Below, one piece after another: positions 10,476 to 22,498 of a stretch of DNA of 64,000 bases. Location: NCBI GenBank assembly GCA_022432975.1, contig CM039509.1:19295760-19359759 (forward strand), read 5' to 3'. The notes under the pieces are model-generated. The model saw only the letters and a list, made by a program, of their open reading frames with translations, made no database searches and was not told where the DNA came from. Source of the DNA: Begonia masoniana (taxonomy: Eukaryota > Streptophyta > Magnoliopsida > Cucurbitales > Begoniaceae). The position numbers and the translations under genes were made by a program. Every line of letters begins with the position of its first letter. Position 1 is the stretch's first letter.

Positions 10476-11567
10476 TTGATGAACAAAAGTGAGGATAAGC
10501 GTGAGATGATTTTGCATTTATATAAAGATGTTTATTTATCATCTAATGACTTACAAAGTTTTCTTCCAAGTGTTGTTTCTTTTCTTTTGCAGAAAAATAA
10601 ATATGAAATTCCCGAGGAGTTTCGAAATCAAATTTCTCCTTTGAGAGTGATTGAGAAGCATAAAAATTTCGTACAAAGTACGTTAGTTCCAAGTCAACCG
10701 GAAACATCAAAGAGGTTTGAGTGGTTGGTAAGGCCACATGATTCTTATATTGCACGTATTATATATATAAGGTTGATAGATACAATGCAAAATTATTTTA
10801 TTGGAAAATTTGTTGTGGTTTATTTTGATGATATATTAGTTTATAGCAAAACATTAGAACAACATGTGAAACATTTAAAATCTGTTTTTAATGTTTTGCG
10901 AATAAACCAATTATATGCTAACCTCAAAAAGTGCACTTTTTGCATGGAATCGGTAGTGTTTCTTGGTTTTGTAGTGAGCTCGAGTGGAGTTTCTGTGGAC
11001 GAAGAAAAGGTCAAGGCAATCAAGGAGTGGCCGACACCTAAGAATGCTAACGAGGTACGTAGTTTTCATGGCTTAGCTAGCTTTTACCGAAGATTCGTTA
11101 GAGATTTTAGTACTATTGCAGCACCATTGAATGATTTGGTTAAAAAGAATGTGGATTTTAAGTGGACTGAGTTACATGATGAATCTTTTAATCTTATAAA
11201 AGAAAAGTTAACTAATGCACCTTTGTTAGTTTTGCCAAATTTTGATAAAACATTTGAGATTGAATGTGATGCGTCGGGAAAAGGAATTGGTGGTGTTTTG
11301 ATGCAGGTTATGAAGCCGATTGCTTACTTTAGTGAAAAGCTTAGTGGCGCGGTCTTAAACTATCCAACATACGACAAGGAGTTGTATGCCTTGGTGAGAA
11401 CGTTACAAACGTGGCAACACTACTTGTGGTCCAAGGAGTTCATCATCCATTCCGACCATGAAAGCCTAAAACACTTAAAGACACAAGGAAAGTTGCACAA
11501 GAGACATGCAAAGTGGATGGAGTTCATAGAGACCTTTCCTTGTGTTATTCATTATAAAAAAAGGTAA
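10476..11567 (+). pseudogene. pol: R2 pol remnant, RT tail and RNase H
   Basis: The first 60 codons match the linker that precedes RT in this family. The frame then jumps to [16 protein letters not shown], so protease and the RT fingers and front palm are deleted, and one of the RT catalytic Asp residues is lost. RT thumb ([15 protein letters not shown]) and RNase H ([39 protein letters not shown]) follow. It ends at 11565-11567 where a poly(A) run has slipped by one base. Confidence 0.88.
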
Positions 11568-12126
11568 AGAGAATGTGGTTGCCGATGCATTGTCAAGAGG
11601 GTACGTGCTTATAACTATTTTACAATCTAAGTTGTTAGGATTTGATTTAATAAAGAACTTATATGAATCGGACTCAGATTTTGATCTTGTTTGGAAAGAA
11701 TGTGAAAAACATGCATATAATGATTATTATAAATATGATGGATTTTTATTTAAAAAGGATAAGCTTTGTATCCCTAAATGTTCTTTAAGAGAGTTACTTG
11801 TTAGAGAGACTCATGGAGGAGGGTTAATGGGACACTTTGGAGTTACTAAAACATTGAGTGTGCTTTGTGAACATTTTTATTGGCCGAAAATGAGGCATCA
11901 TGTTCAAGCCTTTTGTGATAAGTGCATTGAGTGTAGGAAGGCCAAATCAAATATTAAATCTTATGGAAAGTACACTCCTCTACCTATTCCTAACCAACCT
12001 TGGGTGGGCATATCGATGGATTTTGTGATTGGTTTGCCGAGGACACAAGGCGGGAAAGATAGCATATTTGTGGTAGTGGATAGGTTTAGTAAGATGGCTC
12101 CACTTTATAGCATGCTCAAAGACTAA
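11568..12126 (+). pseudogene. pol: R2 pol remnant, RNase H end and integrase front
   Basis: After the slip the shifted frame reads NVVADALSR, then the integrase zinc finger (H-H and CDKCIECRK) and the first catalytic Asp in [12 protein letters not shown] frameshift and stop at 12124-12126 end it just after VVVDRFSKM. The slipped frame is already open about 25 nt before the stop of the previous segment. Confidence 0.88.
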
Positions 12127-12139
12127 CGACGCTACTCAT

Positions 12140-12880
12140 GTGGCGGACTTATTCTTCAAAGAAGTTGTACGTTTACACGGAATTCCTAAAACCATTGTGA
12201 GTGATAGAGACATTAAGTTCCTAAGTCACTTTTGGAGAACTTTGTGGAGTAAGCTAGGAACAAAACTTTTATTCTCAACCGTGGCACACCCCCAAACAGA
12301 TGGACAAACAGAAGTGGTAAATAGAACACTTTCTACGTTGTTAAGAGCGATTATTTCTAAAAATTTAAAACAATGGGAAAAATGTTTACCTCATGTTGAA
12401 TTTGCTTATAATAGAGTTGTTCATTCTACTACTTCATATTCACCATTTGAAATTGTTTATGGATTTAATCTTTTATCTCCTCTTGATATTTTATCTCTAC
12501 CTACTAACAAGTTTGTTAATTTTGATGGAGAGAAAAAAGCTAAATTTGTTAGGGACTTACATCTGAAAGTACAAGAGAACATTCGAGAGAGAAACGAGCA
12601 TTATACACGTCAAGCAAACAAAAGCCGTAAAAAGATTATATTTGAACCCGGAGATTGGGTTTGGCTACATCTTCGAAAAGAGAGGTTTCCAAATCAACGA
12701 AAAAGCAAGTTGCATCCACGAGGAGATGGACCATTTCAAGTCCTTGAACGCATAAACGACAATACCTACAAGATCGACTTACCTAGCGAATATGGTAATG
12801 TTAGTGCATCTTTTAATGTTAGTGACTTATCTTTATATGATGCAGGAGATTCGAGGACGAATCTTTTCGAAGAAGGAGGG
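12140..12880 (+). pseudogene. pol: R2 integrase core and C-terminus, interrupted by K
   Basis: It begins [14 protein letters not shown]. The second catalytic Asp is present (IVSDRDIKF), as is the Glu in [12 protein letters not shown]-terminal module [10 protein letters not shown] and the family end motif [11 protein letters not shown] follow. At 12881 the text runs straight into the LTR start TGTAACACCC, so the codons after 12880 in this frame are LTR sequence. The true continuation is at 16684. Confidence 0.9.
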
Positions 12881-13769
12881 TGTAACACCCGGTTTTCATC
12901 GGGTTTTCGATTTTCTGCATATGAATGCCATTTTCGTAAATATATCAAATTAAGTCCGTTCTAAGAACAGGAAGATTCGTTAGAGCCCTAGTAATTAATG
13001 AGAAATTTTAGAGGAATAAGGAAATTTCGGAAATCCAAATTGACAGTATAACGCCCAAGTGTTCGATTTCCACTATAAGAGGTAATTTCGTAAATAATCG
13101 AAATATGTCCGTTTTGTGAATCGAGACTTTTAATGGAACCCTTATGATTTATAGGAATTTTAGGGGAAAGATGAGAATTTTTGAAATCCCAATCGATGGT
13201 GAAACGGTAAAGTTTTCGTTTTCGCCCCTATAGCGATTTAATTCGTAAAAATAGTAAACTAAGTCCGTTTGATGAACGGAGAGTTTTATTAGAGCCCTAA
13301 TAATAAGTTAGAATTATTGGAGAAATAGAAAAATTTTAGAGAAACCGAACCGATAGTCGAACAATAGGATAAACGAAAAGTTGAAATGAGGGACGGACTT
13401 GTAATTTACCAATCCAATTCAATTAAAAGGCAAAACTCCCCTCATTTCTTCTCCAGCCCTTAACGAAAATCGCAGAGCACTCCTCCCTGGCGATTTTTCT
13501 TTTCCAACGTTGATTCTTCTCTCTTTCAACGATTCCTCCACCAATCGAGCCGAGTTCTTCACTATTTCTTCTCCAAGCGGCATTCTAGGTTAGATTCTAG
13601 TGTTATTTCAGCGTTAGTTCTCGACTTCTAGATTGTTAAACCGTTAGGGTTTTGTTGGTTTGTGTCGAAAATAACCGGGCTATGTTCGAAAATGTTAGAT
13701 ATTGCCGTATTGATGATTATTGAGCATTATTTGATGGATTGGTTGAATATTGGTTGAAGATTTAAATGT

Positions 13770-14490
13770 GCAAACTGGAAAAGGTTAGGGCAGCTTCGGT
13801 TTTTGATTTTCTGCCGTTTATTGGGTTTGATTTTTGATAAATGAATAAGTCTATGTTAAACTAGACATTGTAAGGATTCTATGACATTTTGAATTATTGA
13901 ATTCGGATATGTGTACGATTTATGGTGAATTTTCGAAGTTGGACAAAAAGTAACGATTTAAAAACAAAGCCGTTTCGGTTTTAGTTTTTCTGCCAGTATA
14001 TGAGAACGGCTTTTGACAAATGAGTTTCACCATTAGAAAGTAGACATTCTAAGGAGTCCATAGCAACTTGAATCACTCGATTTCGTTAAGAATTGATTTA
14101 GTTATGAATTTTGGAAGTTGTTGTGTAAAAAACTGGAGAATTACCGCGGTCAGTTCGGTTTTTGATTTTCTGCCGCTAACTGAGTTAGATACTTGGCAAA
14201 TAGACTCCACCATGTTAAACTAGACATTTTAAGGATTCTATAGCATGTTGAATCATTGAAATCGGATAAGAATTGGAAAAGTTATGAATTTTCAAAGTTT
14301 AAGTGAAATTGTAAAACGAAATTCGGGGCAGGTTACTATTCTGATGCTTTTGACCCTCCTTCTGATTTTAGTTTGTCAAACTGTTTTAACGAGGTAAAAT
14401 AGACATTTTAATGAATCTATGGGCTTTGGCATCGAAGCGTTTCGATATGTATAGAATTAGTTATGGATTTTTAAAGTTGGTATAATGTAT
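13770..14490 (+). repeat. About four degenerate 180-bp tandem repeats in K
   Basis: GTTTT-GATTTTCTGCC recurs near 13799, 13977 and 14157, with a weaker copy near 14334. Each is followed by TAGACATT-TAAGGA-TCTATAG and AGTTATGAATTTT. The block lies in the putative first LTR intron. Confidence 0.8.
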
Positions 14491-14904
14491 TGTGATATAA
14501 TCCGAAAATTCTGGTGTGCGTTTTAAGTGTTTGATTTTAATGTCTTGATTAGGTTACTTGCAATTAGCAAAGGTAAGACCAAAGACTTTCAAGCTCGGTG
14601 TTCAACGACACGAGGTAAGTCTCTGTGACTTGTTTGGCCGTCTGGGCCTACACCGTATGAATTGAGTCGAATGAGGATATTGGAGATGTAATTTGGGTAG
14701 ATTAGAACGGGTAGCTAGTTTACATTCGGTTAGGTTATTAATTGTAGTGTTCATTGATTGTTAATGCTTTATTTTTCATTGTATCGTTATCGTTATTGCA
14801 TCGAGCATGTTCATGCATCGTTTTCTAAGCATGCATGCAAAATGAATTTCAAAGTGTTTTACATAGAAAAAGGTAAACAAAGTACGTAATTGAACAACAG
14901 AGAT

Positions 14905-15035
14905 AATCACGCCGGGTGCGGTGGTTCAGGCATGGCTGTCGAAGGAAGCATGCTTTCCTCCCGTGTTAGATCCGAGGGGCTATCCAATCGCGGGATGTGC
15001 CGCTCCTATCTAACGAGAGTGAAGCCCCGGGTGAC
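14905..15035 (+). other. Conserved GC-rich module in K LTR
   Basis: Roughly 110 bp (GTGGTTCAGGCATGGCTG to GAGAGTGAAGCC) closely matches H read on the - strand (about 61556-61670), including an almost unchanged core around GGGGCTATCCAATCGCGGGA. The surrounding sequence differs much more. Its role is unknown. Confidence 0.65.
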
Positions 15036-15038
15036 ACA

Positions 15039-15540
15039 TATAGCATAGCATAGCATAGCATAGCATAGCATAGCATAGCATAGCATAGCATAGCATAGCA
15101 TAGCATAGCATAGCATAGCATAGCATAGCATAGCATAGCATAGCATAGCATAGCATAGCATAGCATAGCATAGCATAGCATAGCATAGCATAGCATAGCA
15201 TAGCATAGCATAGCATAGCATAGCATAGCATAGCATAGCATAGCATAGCATAGCATAGCATAGCATAGCATAGCATAGCATAGCATAGCATAGCATAGCA
15301 TAGCATAGCATAGCATAGCATAGCATAGCATAGCATAGCATAGCATAGCATAGCATAGCATAGCATAGCATAGCATAGCATAGCATAGCATAGCATAGCA
15401 TAGCATAGCATAGCATAGCATAGCATAGCATAGCATAGCATAGCATAGCATAGCATAGCATAGCATAGCATAGCATAGCATAGCATAGCATAGCATAGCA
15501 TAGCATAGCATAGCATAGCATAGCATAGCATAGCATAGCA
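15039..15540 (+). repeat. (TAGCA)n microsatellite, about 100 copies
   Basis: An essentially perfect pentanucleotide run of 500 bp, with two partial extra copies at 15595-15609. It creates long frames on the - strand encoding repeats of CYAML. These are repeat products, not genes. Confidence 0.98.
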
Positions 15541-16163
15541 CACAGAAACAAAGAAACAAAGAAATGAAAAGAATGCAGAGTTTCAAAGAACAATAGCATA
15601 GCATAGCATACATTTGCATTCACTTAGATTTACTGAGCCTCTAGCTCACGTGTTTAATTCTATTGTGTAGGAGACATTGAGACAGGTGAGGAAGACGCCC
15701 CTCCGCCTGAAGTATGAGCAGATTGAAGGAGGAGGCCCGTGGGAGTGCGCTGGCAGTCGGAGCGTGATTTTGACCCGTGGGGACGTAGGTAAATGCTTTG
15801 GAATAGAATATAGAAAATTTGTATAGATAAATGTTTTAGGATGCTTGGGACTGGATAGGAAATTTGAAATGTTTTGGTATTTTGAAACAGGAGGAAATGT
15901 TAAACTTTTAAACGGAACCACGCGGTTCGTTTTCATGAAATATGGTTATGTTTTTAAATGCGTTTTGAGTCGGTAAATAAGTCTTTAATAGCGTGTGTAA
16001 TATATGCGAGAGACGGGGTTATTGTATAGAAGTGTGATTGTAAAATTGTAATGGTATGTGATGAAGAAAGATGAAGAAATGTGGATGTTGAAAAGTGTTT
16101 GAGTGTTGTGTGAGAAATTTGTTAGTAGAGCGTGAAAGGAAAGAAGACGAAAAGAAAGAAATA

Positions 16164-16400
16164 AGGGGGGGGGGGGTGCGACTGATCGCAGGAGGAAAGG
16201 AGTTGGAACGCAGAACTCTCGGGTTTTCCAGAGAGTTTGGCGACTGTGTGCGGGTAGAGAGGAGTCCGATCGGTTTGGGAGTCGGATTTCACGTTCTGGA
16301 GACAGAACGTGAACCGACCGAACGCTTGAGGTTAAGCGTTCGGGCGGCTGTGCAAGGGGCGCCCGATCGCATAACATCACGCGTTCGGTCGCCTCTTACA
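16164..16400 (+). repeat. Poly(G) run and hairpin segment near K LTR end
   Basis: A G run at 16164-16175 is followed by inverted repeats, notably CGAACGCTT / AAGCGTTCG around a short loop near 16320, and ACGTTCTGGAGACAGAACGT near 16291. The position is equivalent to the hairpin block of T1 and D. Confidence 0.6.
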
Positions 16401-16683
16401 TTTTCGGCTGAATTGTCTTTCCTGCCCCTCCTCTGTTTCGATGGCCTGTTGCTTCAAATGACTGATGCATTTTTAGTCATTTTTAATGGTTTTTGAGTAT
16501 TGTTTTATTTGTTTTAAGTTTTAATTTAATTGTTCTAATTATATCCAATTGGTTTTAAATTTGCCAAAAGATTTTAACGAGTTTTAATTTCGCCTAAACG
16601 TTTGAAAGATCAAATTGAGGATTTGTAATCGAAAAAGAAAAATTTTATACGGGAAATAAAGGGTACGGTTAAGGGTCGTTACA

Positions 16684-16925
16684 GAGGGAATGATGTGATC
16701 CAAGCAGCGACAAAGCCCAAGCCCAAGAGCAACGATCCAATTGAGGACATTGGCGGCCCAATGACACGGTCAAAAGCTAAGAAGATGCGTGAGGCCTTGC
16801 AAGGATTAATTTTAGAGATCCAAGGGAGAGAGGAGCCGCGACAACTTGATCTAAAACTATTGAATGTGTCGAGGATTGAAGATAATCAAAATCAAGTTGA
16901 AGCAAGGGAGGCCAAAGATGCATGA
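16684..16925 (+). pseudogene. pol: R2 pol C-terminus, after K
   Basis: The sequence resumes right after the GAGGG duplication and encodes GNDVIQAATK, then GPMTRSKAKKMREALQGLI, the usual pol end of this gypsy type, stopping at 16923-16925. With 12140-12880 it is one coding region split by K. The first methionine codon in this piece (16695 region) is not a real start. Confidence 0.85.
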
Positions 16926-17548
16926 AGATTTACATGTGCCATGCACATGCACGTGCAAGAATTAAAAAGTCACATGAGAAGCACATGCAAATCCAAACAA
17001 ATCACGTATAAGAGATTTTATCCGACAGAATCTACTCAAATCAATTCAAATCATATTCAAACGTAGTTTAAACGTGAGATGATATCTTATCATGCAAAGG
17101 ATCATTATCTCACAATTTTATTAGTTATTTTATTTTTATTTTCGTTTTTTTATTATTTAATTTAATTTTCATGTGTAGCCTATTTAATGGCAAAACACTT
17201 TTGATTTAGGAGAACAAGTTTGAATTAAAAAGGTGTGTTTTTTTAGAGAGGATTTCTCTTTAGTTCTTTGCGAAGAACAACGATCTTCTTCAAGTCACGC
17301 TTGAAGAATCTCGCTTGATAGCTTTGGTTCTTACCAACGAGTTTGGTCTAGGTCAAGCTCCTGTTTTGATAGCTTTGGTTCAGCCAACAGGTGTGGCACG
17401 GGTCAAGCTCCTGTTTTGATAACTAGGGTTCCATCGAATTCTTCGATTGGGGTCTTAGTTCCTTACTTTATTCTTGAATCAAAAAGGCATTCCTAGAATT
17501 ATTCCGCGTTGTTGTCGGGTCCCGGGTCCTTTCGATCCGAGGTTCGCA
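16926..17548 (+). mobile_element. R2 3' end and 3' LTR
   Basis: The end (about 17459-17548) duplicates the 5' LTR remnant. The LTR start cannot be fixed, because the 5' copy lacks it. Inside are a TATA-like CCTATTTAATGG near 17179 and a 60-bp direct repeat (GCTTTGGTT then GGTCAAGCTCCTGTTTTGAT at about 17320-17420). It ends GAGGTTCGCA at 17548 against the truncated A LTR. Confidence 0.75.
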
Positions 17549-17551
17549 TCA

Positions 17552-19014
17552 CTGACCCTAAGTAACTTCAGAAAACTCAACAGAAAGTGGAACAATATTT
17601 CAATTACTCAAATTCCATCCAAAAACATCTCTAACTGTGAGAAGGACAAGCTTACTTCACTGAAACCATTTAGAACAATTCAAATCCTTACATCACTCAA
17701 ATTCAGTAAAATCAACATTTAAGCCCAAGCAAATACTATTATCAGAAAACTCTAAAAAAATCGTATTCAGAATATTGAAAACTACTACTGTCATGAAAAC
17801 TCAACACACTAAAATTGAAACGTTGACAACTGAACCTTCACACCAACTGACATCAGTTAAACCGCCCCATCAGCTACCAGATTGTTATAAAGATGCACTC
17901 CACAACCAGTCAAGTCCTCTGCAGACTCAGTAAACACACCTGCAATCACTTTTTCACCTACATCACAAAACTCATCTATTAGCCTAATGCTAAGTAAGTA
18001 AAGCAGTAATGAAATGAATCACTGAAATATGAATTCCTAGACATGCAGTTTCTACTTTCTCAACCCAGTTGTTCATGCTTCGTTTCTGTTCAGATCCCCC
18101 TGTGAAATTGGGAGTTGGATCAATTCTCCCAAAGTATATACATCCATTGACTCATTAAGGGGCGGATTAATTCCCTTAACAGTAAATCTGATTCACATGT
18201 TCAGATCCCCTGTGAAATTGGAAGTTGGATCAACTCTTCCAAAGTATAAATATCCACTGTCTCATTAAGGGGCGGATTATTTCCCTTAACAGTAAAACTG
18301 ATTCACATAGCTGTTTCAATATGTTCAATCCTCACCATGCCAACATGCATTCAAATTCATTTTCGTATACTTTTAAAAAAAATAAAAACATGATGCATGA
18401 CATACAGATTCATCCAAGTAAGCTTAATCCTAATGTTTTGTGATGTAGGCCCGAAGGCACAAGCAAACTTTACTTACCTGGCTCTCCTGGGGATGCACGG
18501 TTTCAACTACTCCAAAAGCTTGCTTACCTAAGGTTAGGACAGTACATTAATCCAACTCTCACTAGACCTTACCAGAAATCAATAATAAGATTGGGGAAAC
18601 CGATTTGAAACTCTGCTACCCGTATAATCCCATTTATCACTAAGAACCCGAACCTACGCTAAATCTTAGCATCCTCAAAATCCTCACATTGTACTCCCTC
18701 AAGTAACTAGCTGTTATATCATAAGAGAAATGAGGAAAACTTACCTAAGTTGAAGGAGAATCGGGTGAGGAAAATCACCTAGAGAGCTCGGCTGCTTGAG
18801 CTGAAAACCCAAAGAGAAAAAGTATGAAATTGGTGGCGGCTACAGTGCATTAAACCCAACTCTCTTTCCTTAAATACGTTATCCACCTTTGAAAATTGTA
18901 AATTTACTCTAGTGCCCCTTGTCTAGTCATTTAATAACCCTACTTAAATTACTGACTAATCAAGTGTGTACCATTAATAATAAAAGAGCTGGTTCGATAG
19001 AACCGGGTGCTATA
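17552..19014 (-). mobile_element. A 3' LTR, truncated
   Basis: Near-identical to 24563-26025 in the middle LTR. It lacks the last 850 bp (on its own strand), including the 60-bp repeat block; the left breakpoint abuts R2. The LTR start on the - strand reads TATAGCACCCGG instead of the expected TG terminus. Small frames inside (for example 18225-18443) match between copies only because the LTRs match. Confidence 0.88.
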
Positions 19015-19049
19015 ATCTACCCCCCTTAAAGGAATTTTGTCCTCAAAAT

Positions 19050-20843
19050 TCAGTACCTGAATAATTCTGGATATTGGTCCAACATGTCTTGCTGGCGCTC
19101 CCAAGTTGTCTCCTCTACGTTCTGGTTGTGCCATAAGACTTTCACTAGTGGAACCTCTTTGTTGCGCAATACCTTCACTGCATGGTTTAAAATCCTTACC
19201 GGTTTCTCCTCATATGTAAGAGTAGGGTGAACTTCAATACTCTGCTGTTCCACAATCTGAGAAGAGTCTCGTACACATTTCTTAAGCATGGAGATATGAA
19301 ACACATCATGGATTCCTTCCATAGAAGTTGGTAGCTGTAACTGGTAGGCTGTCTTCTCAATCCTTTTCAAGATCGAGAATGGTCCAATGTATCTGGGGTT
19401 CAACTTTCCTCTCTTCCCAAATCTCACAACTCCTTTGAATGGTGACACCTTGAGAAAAACTTCATCACCGATCACAAATTCTAACTCTCTACGCCTGCAA
19501 TCTGCATAACTCTTCTGTCGACTCTGAGCTGCCAAAATTCTCTGACGGATGAGGGCAACCTTCTCAATAGTTTGTTGCACAAGGTCGGGACCAAGCAACT
19601 GTACTTCTCCAACTTCATTCCAGTACAAAGGCGATCTGCATTTTCGTCCATACAATGCTTCATACGGCACCATTCCTATTGTTGCTTGAAAACTGTTATT
19701 ATAGGAAAACTCCACTAATGATAAATATTTACTCCAAGATCCTTGAAAATCTAGTATGCAGGCACGGAGCATATCTTCTAAGGTTTGGATGGTCCTTTCG
19801 GATTGTCCATCTGTTTGAGGGTGGAAAGTTGTGCTAAAACTAAGGTGTGTTCCTATAGCTTTGTGTAAACTCTTCCAAAACTTATATGTGAATCTGGAAT
19901 CTCGATCTGAAACCATGGTACAAGGAACCCCATGCAATCTAACAATCTCTTGCATGTGCAATTCGGCAAGCTGATCCATCGAGTAAGTTATCTTAATTGG
20001 CAGAAAATGAGCAGATTTGGTTAGACGGTCAACTATAACCCAAATTGCATCATGTCCCTTTGCTGTCCTAGGTAATCCAACAACAAAATCCATCGTTATT
20101 TGCTCCCATTTCCATTCAGGAACTGGTAGGGGTTGCAATGTTCCTGAGGGTCTCTGATGCTCGGCCTTAATTTGCTGGCAGCACAAACACGATCCTACAT
20201 ATTCTGCCACACTTATCTTCATGCCTGGCCACCAATAATGTTGTTTGAGATCTTTGTACATCTTGGTGCTCCCAGGGTGAACAGAGAACCTGGAAGAGTG
20301 TGCCTCAGAAAGGATCTCATCACGAAGTTCCTTAATGGCAGGAACAAACCATCTATTTCTAAATTTAAGGATTCCATCGGCGGAGTGGTTAAAATCTGAC
20401 TTGTCCGTAGAATCCATGCTTGACTTGTACTTATTACACTCATCATCATTTTTCTGAGCTTCCTTTATTTTCTCCAGAATGGTAGGCTTTAAGGTTATGG
20501 CTGAAAATATAGCTGATACACTGGATACTGCTTCTAGATTAAACTTTAGGAATTCTGACTCTAAAGCTAATGGCATACTGAAAACCATAGTTGGGGTTGA
20601 TGTTGTTACTCTACTCAAGGCATCTGCCACCACATTCGCCTTGCAAGGATGATATTTTATTTCAAAGTCATAGTCCTTGACAAATTCTAACCACCGACGT
20701 TGCCTCATATTAAATTCTTTCTGTGTGAAAATATACTTCAGACTTTTATGGTCTGAAAATATCTCGCAAGACTGTCCATACAAGTAATGCCTCCACATCT
20801 TAAGAGCAAATACAACAGCAGTTAGTTCTAAGTCATGGGTAGG
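19050..20843 (-). pseudogene. pol: A pol, RNase H end, integrase and chromodomain
   Basis: Reading from 20843 to the stop at 19050. RNase H end [16 protein letters not shown] and VADALSR; integrase zinc finger with CLCCQQ; catalytic triad intact ([23 protein letters not shown]); GPFSILKRI; and a chromodomain-like tail ending [13 protein letters not shown] at 20844-20846 cuts it from the upstream RT, where relatives have a tyrosine codon, in the same frame. Of the integrase copies of this family here, A is the one with an intact catalytic triad and full tail. Confidence 0.9.
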
Positions 20844-21665
20844 TTAATTCTTCTCATGAGTTTTCAACTGTCTAGAGGCATAAGCTATTACTTTACCATC
20901 TTGCATTAACACACATCCAAGGCCAATCATGGAAGTATCACAGTAAATGCTAAACTTACCATTATCGACAGGAAGGGTCAGAATTGGAGCATTTGTCAGT
21001 TTCTGTTTCAAGGTCTGAAAGCTATGCTCACATTCCTCAGTCCACCTATACATCACATTTTTCCTTGTTAACTTAGTAAGAGGTGTAGCAATCTTTGAAA
21101 ATCCCTCAATAAATTTTCTATAATATCCTGCTAATCCAAGGAAACTTCGAATATCAGTAGCATTCCTTGGTTGGGGCCATTCCTTAGCTGCTTGAACCTT
21201 AGCTGGGTCAACAGATATCCCATCTCCAGAGATAACATGTCCTAAGAAGTGAACTTGGTCCAACAAAAACTCACACTTAGAAAACTTGGCGTAAAGTTGG
21301 TGCTGTTTTAATACTTCCAACACCAAGGTCAGGTGTCTAGCATGCTCGTCCTTGGAACGGGAATAAACTAAAATATCATCAATGAACACTATGACAAATT
21401 TATCTAAGTATTCATGAAACACCCTATTCATGAGATCCATAAATGCTGTTGGCGCATTAGTCAATCCAAAGGACATAACCAACAAACTCATAATGTCCAT
21501 ACCTTGTGCGAAAAGCTGTCTTAGGAATATCTCCAGATTTGACTTTTAACTGGTAATAACCAAACCTAAGGTCAATCTTAGAGAAAACTTTTGCACCATT
21601 AAGTTGGTCAAATAAATCGTCAATTCTCGGCAATGGATACTTATTCTTGACAGTTAACTTGTTCA
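20844..21665 (-). pseudogene. pol: A pol, reverse transcriptase, frameshifted
   Basis: The RT front ([25 protein letters not shown]) and RT rear ([35 protein letters not shown]) lie in two frames joined by a one-base loss in a T run near 21482. A TAA at about 21666-21668 closes the frame just before LNKLT. B has the corresponding run intact. Confidence 0.9.
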
Positions 21666-22498
21666 ATTATCTATAATCAATGCACATACGCATTGATCCA
21701 TCTTCCTTTTTGACAAAAAAGGACAGGTGCGCCCCATGGTGAAAAACTAGGGCGTATGAATCATTTCTCTAGCTGATCCTCTAACTGCTTCTTCAGTTTC
21801 TTAAGTTCTGTTGGTGCTACTCTATATGGATTCGGTGCTACTCTATATGGATTCTTAGACACAGGCTCGGCTCCAGGGTAAACATCAACAACAAATTCAA
21901 TTTCCCTATCTGGCGGCAAACCAGGAAGGTCATCTAAGAATACTTCGGGGAAGTCTTGGACAATTAGGACATTCTGAGGATTTGCTTTTCCTACAAGCTG
22001 TGTGTATAAAACGCTAGCTAAGAAGCACAAATACTCTCCACATAGGGAAGGTCTTGTGTTAATAGAAGTCATCACAGACATTTCCTTACTCTTCCTTGAA
22101 GCTTGAAAGGTGTGTTTCGAACTACCAGGGGGTTGGAAGCTAACTATTCCAGTCCTACAATCTATTGTGGCATGATGTTTAAACAACCAGTCCATTCCTA
22201 ACATTACATCAAATCCTATTATATCCATAATTATAAGATCAGCAGGTAGACTTACATTCCCTACTAACACTTCGCTGTCAAGCATCACATGGTTAGAGTG
22301 CATGCTTCCACCAGAAGGCAATGCAACGTTAAACTCATGCATGGAAGGGGTAAACTGTACATCTAACTTAACAGCAAAAGCAGATGCAATAAATGAATGT
22401 GTTGCGCCAGAATCTATCGAAGTAAAAGCAGGCACAGAGTTGATCAATATAGTACGTGACACCATAGCAGGCTGTTCTTCATCTCCCGACTCCATCAT
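21666..22498 (-). pseudogene. pol: A pol, protease region
   Basis: The protease site reads SIDSGATHSF (Asp-Ser-Gly). Downstream are MLGMDWLFKHH and the linker ending [10 protein letters not shown] 24-bp tandem duplication gives NPYRVAP twice (about 21823-21870), absent from B. A TGA at 21761-21763 and an extra T in the following FVKK stretch break the link to RT. Confidence 0.88.

Larger units (their letters stand above)
14568..15717 (+). other. Split mini-ORF (exons 2 and 3) in K
   Basis: Candidate exon 2 is 14568-14614 (or 14553-14614 with an earlier acceptor), ending CACGAG|GTAAGT. Exon 3 is 15671-15717 after TTGTGTAG and reads GDIETGEEDAPPPEV, then TGA at 15715-15717, 47 nt after the acceptor as in T1, H and A/B. 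The phase across the junction is kept (STTR-G-D). The intron between holds a conserved GC-rich module and the TAGCA array. There is no in-frame ATG. Confidence 0.45.
12881..16683 (+). mobile_element. K: solo LTR inserted in R2 pol
   Basis: TGTAACACCCGG at 12881 and GGGTCGTTACA ending at 16683 bound 3803 bp with no primer site, coding region or polypurine tract. The flanking 5-bp duplication is GAGGG (12876-12880 and 16684-16688). Removing K rejoins the R2 pol tail. A solo LTR is the product of LTR-LTR recombination. Its layout (C/T-rich leader, donor at 13589, exon 2, repeats, exon 3, hairpins) matches the other Tekay-like LTRs. Confidence 0.92.

Noticed and set aside
10255..10500. Coiled-coil or charged-repeat gene in the purine-rich tract
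   Set aside because: It lies in the linker between R2 gag and RT; Glu/Lys-rich linkers are usual there, and the antisense frames are shadows.
14966..15623. Three long overlapping - strand frames of CYAML repeats
   Set aside because: They are translations of the (TAGCA)n microsatellite, open because 15 bases contain no stop in any of the three frames.
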